Of a DNA stretch of 39,597 nucleotides, positions 13,291 through 19,798 are shown piece by piece. The stretch is from a virus, in the IMG/VR virus record IMGVR_UViG_3300027659_000001, positions 1 to 39,597 of that record, one strand, 5' to 3'. Positions within the stretch are counted from its first letter, which is position 1. Every line of letters begins with the position of its first letter. The notes under the pieces are model-generated. The model made no database searches. It was not told where the DNA came from and saw only the letters and a list, made by a program, of their open reading frames with translations. A program made the position numbers and the translations under genes.

Positions 13291-13605
13291 TTATATCTCC
13301 TTATCATTACGCTTTATTACTTTAATAAAGCGGCTAATCCACACCATGTCCAGCGGGTTAGTCAAGGGCGAGCAATTAGTTATCATTGACTGCGACCCCT
13401 TGACGAACCCATCTTGCTGGGCATGGTATTTTTGGGCCGCTTTAGTAAGGCGTAAGGCAGAGTTATATTGTGTATAACATATTGATATGGGGCTAGTGCT
13501 GTGTGTGTGTATCATTGACTCGTCAAACACATATGGTCTTATCATAGATTTCTTTGTTTCACAAAGAAATCTAAGCGACTGGTTGGGCTGATAACTGGCT
13601 GTCAT
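13291..13605 (-). CDS. Doubtful 104-residue frame across structured DNA
   Basis: A frame from ATG 13605 (MTASYQPNQSLRFLCE) runs to TAA at 13291 and has AGGAAGG upstream. Against it, the composition is unusual (rich in Ser, Thr, Gln), much of it lies in a long hairpin (13327-13443) and a perfect 12-bp hairpin (13546-13572), and its first part belongs to the giant inverted repeat. If it is not a gene, 13288-13896 is wholly non-coding structured DNA. Confidence 0.3.
   Translation of the reverse strand: MTASYQPNQSLRFLCETKKSMIRPYVFDESMIHTHSTSPISICYTQYNSALRLTKAAQKYHAQQDGFVKGSQSMITNCSPLTNPLDMVWISRFIKVIKRNDKEI
13310..13443 (-). promoter_or_regulatory. Long imperfect hairpin with a competing small hairpin
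   Basis: Five paired blocks line up in order: AAAGCGGC (13327-13334) with GCCGCTTT (13436-13443), ACCATG with CATGGT, CCAGC with GCTGG, GGGTT with AACCC, and GTCAAGGG (13361-13368) with CCCTTGAC (13397-13404). A second hairpin, CGCTTTATTA (13310-13319) with TAATAAAGCG (13323-13332), uses some of the same bases, so the two cannot form together. On the minus strand this is the leader of the zinc-ribbon gene, so an attenuation-like switch or a structured RNA is possible. Confidence 0.55.
13546..13572. repeat. Perfect 12-bp hairpin
   Basis: AGATTTCTTTGT (13546-13557) and ACAAAGAAATCT (13561-13572) are exact inverted copies separated by TTC. It sits directly outside the left end of the giant inverted repeat. 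Confidence 0.75.
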
Positions 13606-13681
13606 AATGAGCACCTTCCTAAGTAATGACAAAGAAATCATGATGTTTAGTTCCAATACTTCGTAAGCGTAGAACCGATGA

Positions 13682-13791
13682 GAGCGGGCGCTCAGGTTTC
13701 CTTGGACTTTGGTCTGCTTGCAGACGCCAAAGGAATCGTTAGTATTTAAACGATTCGCAAAGGCTTGTCCTTTGCACTGCTCGCAGACGCC
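13682..13791. repeat. Array of small hairpins
   Basis: Four hairpins stand almost end to end: GAGCG/CGCTC (13682-13693), CTTTGG TCTGC with GCAGA CG CCAAAG (13707-13732), GAATCGTT/AACGATTC (13733-13756), and GCAAAGG/CCTTTGC (13757-13775). A 15-base near-repeat CTGC(T or C)(T or C)GCAGACGCC occurs at 13714-13728 and 13777-13791. No coding frame fits. It may be part of an origin, a structured RNA, or a nest of small palindromic elements. Confidence 0.7.
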
Positions 13792-13859
13792 AAGTTAAGC
13801 AATATGGATTGGAACAAACATCAAGGTTTCTTTCTTAGCCGTATTTAGTGGAGATAAAT

Positions 13860-13890
13860 AAAAAGGGCTAACTGATTTCTCAGTTAGCCC
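13860..13890 (-). terminator. Rho-independent terminator of the SSB-like gene
   Basis: GGGCTAACTGA (13865-13875) pairs perfectly with TCAGTTAGCCC (13880-13890) around a four-base loop, followed on the minus strand by five Ts and then ATTT. It lies seven bases after the stop codon of the SSB-like gene, so that gene appears to be transcribed largely on its own. Confidence 0.92.
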
Positions 13891-13896
13891 GATTTA

Positions 13897-14202
13897 TTAG
13901 GCTACAGAATTTACAGTGAAATTCGTTAGCCAGGTCTTATCAGGTGTTTGAGAAGTCCTGAACCAGCCTGAAACAGTAGCCACTGGACGCTTTGCGTCTG
14001 CACCAGCAACTCTAGGAGTTGAATCTAGCAGTTTTGCCAGTGGCTCCACTGCGGTGAATGTAATGAACGGCAAAGATGCTTGGAATTTGCCTTCCTCATT
14101 ACGGAGAATCAATACGCCCTTTGCGTATTGATTGCTGTTCTTGGCTGTCTTGATTTCAAGACCAGCCAGTTCAGCGTTCTGAAATGTTACTTCGTGTGAC
14201 AT
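13897..14202 (-). CDS. OB-fold, single-strand DNA-binding-like protein in the repeat
   Basis: The protein has 101 residues, starting MSHEVTFQNAELAGLEIKT. Strand pattern and ending (RPVATVSGWFRTSQTP, then TWLTNFTVNSVA) suggest an SSB-type OB fold. An AGG lies eight bases before the ATG. The coding DNA is full of small hairpins: CAATACGC/GCGTATTG (14110-14130), GGCAAA/TTTGCC (14069-14091), CAACTC/GAGTTG (14007-14021), GACGC/GCGTC (13986-13998), and one across the stop codon (13900-13931). A decayed inverted copy lies at 14361-14688. It is closed by its own strong terminator, so it may be expressed at a high level and independently of the early operon. Confidence 0.72.
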   Translation of the reverse strand: MSHEVTFQNAELAGLEIKTAKNSNQYAKGVLILRNEEGKFQASLPFITFTAVEPLAKLLDSTPRVAGADAKRPVATVSGWFRTSQTPDKTWLTNFTVNSVA

Positions 14203-14235
14203 TTCTACCTGCTTTCTGCCAGTTTTTTCTGGCAG

Positions 14236-14319
14236 GCATCAGATAACACAGGGGTGGTTCCTGCTGTCAAGGAATGTCTTTCCAATTCCTTGATGGCAGG
14301 TGCCCCTGTGTTATGATGC
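14236..14319. repeat. 84-bp central palindrome
   Basis: GCATCA, ATAACACAGGGG, CCTGC and TCAAGGAAT on the left pair with ATTCCTTGA, GCAGG, CCCCTGTGTTAT and GATGC on the right, leaving a nine-base loop near 14276-14284. It is flanked on the left by CTGCCAG/CTGGCAG (14216-14235) with a run of six Ts, and on the right by the inverted counterpart. It is the centre of the giant inverted repeat and could extrude as a cruciform or act as a barrier or terminator between divergent units. Confidence 0.85.
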
Positions 14320-14360
14320 GCTTCTGTCAGAAAAAAGGCAGAATAGCAGGTGTCTCAGAA

Positions 14361-14688
14361 ATGTCATGACGAAGTGCTTTACATTTCAGGTTGCTGAATC
14401 TGGCAGTCTTGGAATCAGGTTAGACAGCCAGTTCAGAACAGTAATCAAACGCAAGGTCAAGGGCGTTTGATGACACCGTAATGGGGAACTCTAGGCAAAG
14501 GACAAGCCTTTGCCACCAGTTCATTACAGGCAACGCAGTAGCCACGCTAGCATAACTGCTTCAACTCTGACGAGTTGATGAGCAGATGCCAGCGTCAGGC
14601 TACAGTTTCGCTTAGGCTGGTTCAGGCTTATCAGACACGAAGTCTGATAAGACGGCTATCAATTTCTTAACAGGAAATTGTAGCCGAA
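14361..14688 (+). pseudogene. Decayed inverted copy of the SSB-like gene
   Basis: Read on the plus strand this follows the 13897-14202 gene from its ATGTCA start to its GTAGCC end, with shared blocks such as GACGAAGT/CACGAAGT, ACATTTCAG, AGACAGCCA, CCGTAATG, GTTCATTACA and AGGCTGGTTCAGG in the same order. The third codon is TGA and there are many insertions, so it cannot encode the protein. The substituted and inserted bases often complete local hairpins, for example a perfect 10-bp stem at 14627-14651. The copy includes the terminator counterpart at 14688-14729. Confidence 0.75.
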
Positions 14689-14857
14689 TTAAATTGGGCA
14701 ACTGATTAGAAATCAGTTAGCAATTTAATTTATCGGAACCTCTCTGGCGCTCTCATTTAAATAGTTAGCCAGAGGGTCAGTACTGATTAGCGAACTGGAA
14801 CGGTACTGACAGCGCTATCAGCCCGTAAGCCGAAGGGTCTAAATGACCCTAGGCTTA
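14688..14857. repeat. Hairpin series in the right arm
   Basis: ATTAAATTG/CAATTTAAT plus AACTGATT/AATCAGTT (14688-14729), CTCTGGC/GCCAGAG (14742-14774), GTCAGTAC/GTACTGAC (14776-14810), and TAAGCC AGGGTC with GACCCT GGCTTA (14826-14857). No gene is visible. The first is the counterpart of the terminator at 13860-13890 but has no T tract in a useful position. Confidence 0.7.
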
Positions 14858-14880
14858 TTAACCAGTCGCTAACCTATATA

Positions 14881-14952
14881 TGTACTCATCATAAAAGATT
14901 TTCCCGTACAGAAGTATCCCCAGTACAGATACAGTTTGTCCTATTTTGTACT
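14881..14952. promoter_or_regulatory. Cluster of four GTAC half-sites, possible operator
   Basis: TGTACT (14881), CGTACA (14905), AGTACA (14922) and TGTACT (14947) lie within 72 bases; TGTACT and AGTACA are reverse complements. The cluster sits between the structured region and the late promoter. A weak leftward promoter (minus-strand TATGAT at 14888-14893, with poor -35) could overlap it. A regulator binding here could set the early/late choice; this is inference. Confidence 0.4.
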
Positions 14953-14984
14953 GATTTTTGGCATACTAAAAAAATACTTTAAAA

Positions 14985-15027
14985 CAAAACGTTCGTTTTG
15001 ACTGTTTGAACGGGTTAATACTATATA
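14985..15027 (+). promoter_or_regulatory. Probable late promoter with overlapping palindrome
   Basis: TTGACT (14998-15003) and TATATA (15022-15027) form a sigma-70-type promoter with an 18-base spacer (17 if CTATAT is used), pointing at the terminase gene. A perfect palindrome CAAAACG TT CGTTTTG (14985-15000) covers the first half of the -35 box, as expected for a repressor or activator site. The 12-mer ATTTTTGGCATA lies 20 bases further upstream (14954-14965). Confidence 0.65.
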
Positions 15028-15050
15028 GAGGCTGTTTCTTTTTAACAGTA

Positions 15051-15071
15051 GCAAGTCCTTGGGGGACTTGC
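15051..15071 (+). promoter_or_regulatory. Leader hairpin upstream of terminase
   Basis: GCAAGTCC (15051-15058) pairs with GGACTTGC (15064-15071) around a five-base loop. It lies in the 5' leader, about 25-45 bases after the promoter, with no T tract. It may protect the transcript end or block translation from the upstream in-frame TTG at 15059. Confidence 0.5.
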
Positions 15072-15124
15072 GTTACAGACTGTATTTAACAACTGTTACA
15101 ACTGATGAAAACGGGACAGGAATA

Positions 15125-17017
15125 ATGACATTTACTAAGGGTGCAAGTAACCCCAGAACCAATGCTATGGCAGGAGCAAAGGCTAAAGTTCTAGCCTTAG
15201 TGGCCGAGGGCCACTCTGTACATAAGGCTATGGAGATAGTTGGCAAGAAACCAGATACGGTTAGAATCTGGATACTTAGGGATAAGAAGTTTGCATCAGA
15301 CCTAACAGATGCCAAAGCCACCGCAAAGGATGCTTCTCTAGCAGCCCTAGGTATCCCAAAAGAAGAAATAGATTTCCCAAAGTTTTCTGAGATATTCTTA
15401 AATCAAAGATTGTTTCCACACCATCAAGATTGGATTGACTTACTAGAAGATAGGGAGCCTTCGTGGCTCCACCCTAGTATGGTTTACGAGAAGGCTGACC
15501 CAACTCGTCTATTGGTTAACGTGCCACCTGAGCACGCCAAGAGTACGGTCATTACCGTAAACTACTCCACATATCGTATCGCTCTCAATCCTAATGTCCG
15601 CATTATCGTGGTTTCTAAAACGCTAGTCAAGGCACGTGAATTCGTGTACGCTATCAAGCAGAGACTCTCCCATCCACGCTGGTTAAAGTTGCAAACAACT
15701 TTTGGCCCCGAAGGTGGTTGGAAAGAAGATTCAGACACTTGGCGAGTTGACACCGTTTATCTTGGGAGCGATGCACGAAATTCATCAGAGAAAGACCCCA
15801 CCATCCAGGCGCTTGGTATGGGTGGGCAAATTTATGGAGCACGTGCTGACCTTATCATCCTAGATGACTGCATCACTACGGCTAACGCCCATGAGTGGGA
15901 AAAACAAATCAATTGGTTACAGAAGGAAGTTATTACCCGTTTGGGTAAGAACGGTAAGTTACTAATCGTAGGGACACGAATTGCAGCGCAAGACTTCTAC
16001 AAAGAACTCCGTGAGACCAAGCACTGGTCTAGTGGTAAAAGCCCTTTTACTTATATGGGCATGCCTGCTGTTTTGGAATATTCGGAAGACCCTAAAGAGT
16101 GGAAGACCCTCTGGCCTAAGTCGGACATTGCGTGGGATGGGGATTCTGACGTTCCTGACGAAGAAGGACTCTTCCCGAAATGGGATGGCTTAGCATTAAA
16201 AAGAAGACGCAGTGAGGTAACACCATCAACATGGGCCTTGGTGTATCAGCAGGAGGATGTCGAAGAAGATTCTATCTTCCCACCCGCTTTGGTGCAAGGC
16301 AGTACTAATGGTTTAAGAAAGAAGGGTCCATTGCGCCAAGGCGTGGTGGGACATCCGACTAATGTTGAAGGTTACACAATTATTGGATTTGACCCTGCTA
16401 TGGGTGATAAGGCACATGCTGGTTTTGTAGCAGTTACTTATAACAGAATAGATTCTAAAATATATGTTTTAGATTGTATAAACATGGCCGAACCTAATCC
16501 GCAAAAAATTAGAAGTACAATAGAAGAACTTGTATTGAAATACAAGCCACAAGAATTTAGAGTAGAAATCAACGCCCACCAAAAAGCATATTCTTTAGAT
16601 GAAGACTTGCGACAATGGCTTAGCATGCATGGTACAAGACTTGAATCTCATGTTACTAATAAAAATAAGTGGGACGCAGCATTTGGTGTAGCATCTATGT
16701 CTACCCTATTTGGAACTATACGAGAAGAAAAATTTCAAAAGAATAATATGATTGAACTACCATCTACTACTGACTCTGAAGGACTCAAGTCCCTTACTCA
16801 GCAGTTGATAACTTGGAAACCTAACACTAGAGGTAAGACCGACTGTGTTATGGCACTATGGTTTGCCGTGCTTAGAGCACGGGAGTTTATGCAACAAACA
16901 AATCACTTACAAAAGTTTTCATCTAACAGATGGACAACTAGAGCACAGTCAGCCCAAAGATATACAATCAACTTAGACGAAGCCTTTTCAGAACAATGGG
17001 CTGAACAATATGGATAG
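15125..17017 (+). CDS. terL: Terminase large subunit (packaging ATPase-nuclease)
   Basis: The protein has 630 residues. Residues about 20-60 contain a helix-turn-helix (AKVLALVAEGHSVHKAMEIVGKKPDTVRIW) of the kind seen in small terminase subunits; no separate TerS gene is visible, so the domain may serve that role. Walker A-like PPEHAKST is near 134-141, Walker B ADLIILDD near 242-248, and the RNase H-like nuclease begins with GFDPAMGDKAHAGFVAV (Asp near 423). It drives DNA into the prohead through the portal encoded next. I chose ATG 15125, with AGGA upstream, over the in-frame TTG at 15059, which sits in a leader hairpin. Confidence 0.93.
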   Translation: MTFTKGASNPRTNAMAGAKAKVLALVAEGHSVHKAMEIVGKKPDTVRIWILRDKKFASDLTDAKATAKDASLAALGIPKEEIDFPKFSEIFLNQRLFPHHQDWIDLLEDREPSWLHPSMVYEKADPTRLLVNVPPEHAKSTVITVNYSTYRIALNPNVRIIVVSKTLVKAREFVYAIKQRLSHPRWLKLQTTFGPEGGWKEDSDTWRVDTVYLGSDARNSSEKDPTIQALGMGGQIYGARADLIILDDCITTANAHEWEKQINWLQKEVITRLGKNGKLLIVGTRIAAQDFYKELRETKHWSSGKSPFTYMGMPAVLEYSEDPKEWKTLWPKSDIAWDGDSDVPDEEGLFPKWDGLALKRRRSEVTPSTWALVYQQEDVEEDSIFPPALVQGSTNGLRKKGPLRQGVVGHPTNVEGYTIIGFDPAMGDKAHAGFVAVTYNRIDSKIYVLDCINMAEPNPQKIRSTIEELVLKYKPQEFRVEINAHQKAYSLDEDLRQWLSMHGTRLESHVTNKNKWDAAFGVASMSTLFGTIREEKFQKNNMIELPSTTDSEGLKSLTQQLITWKPNTRGKTDCVMALWFAVLRAREFMQQTNHLQKFSSNRWTTRAQSAQRYTINLDEAFSEQWAEQYG

Positions 17018-17024
17018 GACTTAA

Positions 17025-18785
17025 ATGTTATCAGTAGACCAAATATCTGCAAGGGTAGAGTCTTTACGCTCACGTTCAGTAGAGCGAGATAGAAGACAAC
17101 TAGATGTACTTGCTGTTCGTAAAGGACAGATATCACAGGTATACCCTGAGTTTTTTCCAGAAGGTGTAGACGCTAACGTAGTAGCAAACTTTATTGACAT
17201 TGTTGCCCGTGACCTATCTGAGGTAATGGCTCCACTACCAGCAATTAATTGTTCTGCAGCCAATCAGGTATCAGATAGAGCAAGAACCTTTGCTGATAAG
17301 CGTACCCGTATTGCAACAAATTATTTTAGTAATTCAGATTTACAAGTGCAGATGTATCAAGGTGCAGACCAATACATTACATTTGGTTTCGTCCCATTCA
17401 TTATTGAATTAGACGAAGAAGCAGGGCTGCCACGTATACGCATAGAAAGTCCAATTGGGGCTTACCCAGAATTTGACCGCTATGGACGTTGCATTGCCTT
17501 TGCAAAAAAATACTCACTTACACTTGCGGAACTGGTTTCACAGTATCCTGAGTTTGAAATCCAACTATTAGGTGCTGACCGTTATGAGCAGAACCTAAAT
17601 GCACGTATTGACCTTATTCGTTATTACGATAAAGAGCAATCAACCATCTTTATTCCATCACGGAATAATCTAGTTCTATCTCAAGCAAAAAATCCACTTG
17701 GTAAAATGCAAGTGATAATAGCAAAACGGCCGTCAGTAGATGGTGAGATGCGTGGTCAATTTGATGACGTGCTAGGTATCCAACTGCTTCGTAATAGGTT
17801 CGCATTACTTGCGATGGAAGCAGCAGAGAAATCAGTACAGGCACCAATTGTTGTACCAGGCGATGTTCAAGAACTACAGTTGGGTGGAGATGCAATTATC
17901 CGCACCAACTCACCAGCAGGTGTGCGCCGTGTAGATTTAAATATTCCACCAGGTGCATTCACTGAGCAACAAGTATTACTTAATGAGTTGCGTACTGGAA
18001 CACGTTATCCAGAATCAAGAACTGGAAACATTGATGCATCAATAATCACGGGACAAGGCGTTCAGGCGCTTATGGGTGGTTTTGATACACAAGTTAAATC
18101 AGCACAAGCAATCTTTGCTTCTGCTCTTAAAGATGTTATTTCCGTCTGCTTTGAGATGGATGAAAAATTATTTAACTTTGTTAAAACAATTCGTGGTGTA
18201 GATGCTGGTTCACCTTACTCACTTGAGTACACACCATCAAAAGATATTAAGAGTGACTATACAGCCGATGTTCGCTATGGCATGCTTGCTGGTCTTAATC
18301 CAGCGCAGGGACTTATCTTTATGCTACAAGCACTTGGTGGTAAATTAATTTCTAAAGATATGGCTATGCGTGAGTTACCATTTGGTATTAACGTAACCCA
18401 AGAGCAAGAGAAAATTGAAATAGAAGATATGCGAACTGCATTAATTGGAGCAATGCAGGCTTACTCTCAAGCAATACCACAAATGGCAGTTCAGGGACAA
18501 GACCCAACAGCAATTGTTAAGAAAATAGCAGAGGTTATTAAAGCACGTCAAAAAGGTAAAACTCTTGAAGATGCAATAGAAGATATATTTGCACCAGAAT
18601 TGCCTCCTGCTGGCGAACAACAAATGGTTGAGCAAACGTCCCCTGCTCCCGAGCAGCCAGTAGGAGGTCCTACTCCAATGCCGCCGCAAGGTCAAGAGGC
18701 TACTCCAGATATTCAAAGTTTACTTTCTAGTTTAAGTTCAACTGGTAGAGGAACGGCTAGCGCAAGGCGTGTAATTAGAAGATAA
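17025..18785 (+). CDS. Portal protein
   Basis: The protein has 586 residues. It follows TerL and shows the usual portal layout: helical N-terminus (ARVESLRSRSVERDRRQL, then VYPEFFPEGVDANVVANFIDIVARDLSE), a beta-rich wing (FVPFIIELDEEAGLPRIRIE, then YPEFDRYGRCIAFAKKY), the clip/stem region with TGRNIDAS-like TGNIDASIITGQGVQAL, and a Pro/Gln-rich C-terminus (PAPEQPVGGPTPMPPQGQ). Twelve copies would form the vertex ring for DNA entry. Only a weak GGA precedes the ATG, eight bases after the terminase stop. Confidence 0.88.
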   Translation: MLSVDQISARVESLRSRSVERDRRQLDVLAVRKGQISQVYPEFFPEGVDANVVANFIDIVARDLSEVMAPLPAINCSAANQVSDRARTFADKRTRIATNYFSNSDLQVQMYQGADQYITFGFVPFIIELDEEAGLPRIRIESPIGAYPEFDRYGRCIAFAKKYSLTLAELVSQYPEFEIQLLGADRYEQNLNARIDLIRYYDKEQSTIFIPSRNNLVLSQAKNPLGKMQVIIAKRPSVDGEMRGQFDDVLGIQLLRNRFALLAMEAAEKSVQAPIVVPGDVQELQLGGDAIIRTNSPAGVRRVDLNIPPGAFTEQQVLLNELRTGTRYPESRTGNIDASIITGQGVQALMGGFDTQVKSAQAIFASALKDVISVCFEMDEKLFNFVKTIRGVDAGSPYSLEYTPSKDIKSDYTADVRYGMLAGLNPAQGLIFMLQALGGKLISKDMAMRELPFGINVTQEQEKIEIEDMRTALIGAMQAYSQAIPQMAVQGQDPTAIVKKIAEVIKARQKGKTLEDAIEDIFAPELPPAGEQQMVEQTSPAPEQPVGGPTPMPPQGQEATPDIQSLLSSLSSTGRGTASARRVIRR

Positions 18786-18800
18786 ACTAGGTGGGGGACA

Positions 18801-19370
18801 ATGACAGCAATAGTTGGAATACAAGGTAAAGGCTGGGCTGTTTTAGGCGCAGATACTACAACTTCATATCTAGATAGACCATACGTGGCTAAAGGATGCG
18901 ATAAAATAGTTAAGATTGGTGAGTATCTAATTGCAGTTGCAGGTGATGCAATTGTAGGAGATATTCTTAATAACTTATGGCAACCACCAAAGGTAATTAA
19001 GACGCAAGACCCAGATAGATTTATGATGATTAGAGTATTACCATCTATAAAGCAAACCATAATAGATGGCGGATATGACCCAACACCTAAAACAAAGAAT
19101 GATGATGATTCAGGTTGGGATGCATTAGTTTGTTTTAATGGTAAGTTATATCAAGTTAGTGATGACTATGGATATATGAGAGATGACAAAGGTTTATATG
19201 CAATAGGTTCTGGTGGAACTTTAGCCCTTGGTGCATTAGCAGCACTAGAGCCTGAAACTAAAACTCACGCTAAAGCATCTGGTGCAGCAAAAAAAGCAAT
19301 TAATATAGCAATTCAATACAATGTGTGGTGCGGTGGTACTGCAAATGTTAAAACACAATTTACTAAGTAG
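18801..19370 (+). CDS. Proteasome/HslV-like Ntn hydrolase, candidate prohead protease
   Basis: The protein has 189 residues. After removal of Met1 the N-terminus is Thr (TAIVGIQGKGWAVLGAD), as in HslV and proteasome beta subunits. Catalytic counterparts are visible: Thr2 as nucleophile, Asp18 (LGAD), Lys35 (CDKIVKI), then IAVAGD and the signature YAIGSGGTLALGALAAL. It looks active, not decayed. The gene lies directly after portal, where many phages encode their capsid maturation protease, and no other prohead protease is seen. It could process scaffold or capsid; a role in degrading host or virion proteins is also possible. A GGGGG ribosome site precedes the ATG. Confidence 0.85.
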   Translation: MTAIVGIQGKGWAVLGADTTTSYLDRPYVAKGCDKIVKIGEYLIAVAGDAIVGDILNNLWQPPKVIKTQDPDRFMMIRVLPSIKQTIIDGGYDPTPKTKNDDDSGWDALVCFNGKLYQVSDDYGYMRDDKGLYAIGSGGTLALGALAALEPETKTHAKASGAAKKAINIAIQYNVWCGGTANVKTQFTK

Positions 19371-19378
19371 GAGATATT

Positions 19379-19798
19379 ATGTCAATGATGGAGCCAGGTG
19401 GATATAGAAAACCGACTAACCCAGCCCCAGTATCAGGCCCTGGCGCTCTTAGCCAGCGTACTGACGGGAGTCCAACACAACCCGCAACTTATATTTCAGG
19501 ATTACCACAAGGAGAAGGACAAGCAACCTACGACCAACAATTAGCAGCGCCTATGATGGGTGCTGTAAAAATGTCAGATATTAATATGGATATTAGTACT
19601 ACTGATTTAGATGCACCATCAGAATTTCCTAATGAAGAAATACATCATGGAGCATCATGGGGTAATAGTCCAACTTTAAATCTTAATGCTGTTAGTGGTA
19701 TGGCTGGAACTAATCCTGTAAATGTAATTTATAGAGCAATGAGTATGGACACAACTGGAAGATTAGAAGCAATCTATAATAGAATAAATATTTACTAA
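19379..19798 (+). CDS. Hypothetical virion-region protein
   Basis: The protein has 139 residues. The N-terminal half is Pro/Gly-rich and probably disordered (MEPGGYRKPTNPAPVSGPGA, then SQRTDGSPTQPATYISGLPQ); the C-terminal part has a short helical end. It has AGGAGA upstream and ends TAATG with the giant gene. Its place between the Ntn hydrolase and the large virion proteins suggests a structural or assembly role. No family recognised. Confidence 0.7.
   Translation: MSMMEPGGYRKPTNPAPVSGPGALSQRTDGSPTQPATYISGLPQGEGQATYDQQLAAPMMGAVKMSDINMDISTTDLDAPSEFPNEEIHHGASWGNSPTLNLNAVSGMAGTNPVNVIYRAMSMDTTGRLEAIYNRINIY

Larger units (their letters stand above)
13574..14870. repeat. Giant imperfect inverted repeat (about 1.3 kb)
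   Basis: The two halves are diverged reverse complements centred near 14279. The outer ends match as AGCGACTGGTT/GGGCTGATA (13574-13593) against TATCAGCCC (14816-14824) and AACCAGTCGCT (14860-14870); the right side has a hairpin of about 35 bases inserted between these two blocks. Moving inward, the left arm holds the SSB-like gene and terminator, and the right arm holds a broken copy of both. The alignment was done by eye and contains many small gaps. The region looks richer in G and C than its surroundings. Confidence 0.8.

Noticed and set aside
14203-15058. CRISPR array or tRNA cluster in the hairpin-rich region
   Set aside because: The hairpins differ in sequence and spacing, no repeat-spacer periodicity exists, and no tRNA cloverleaf or CCA end was seen.
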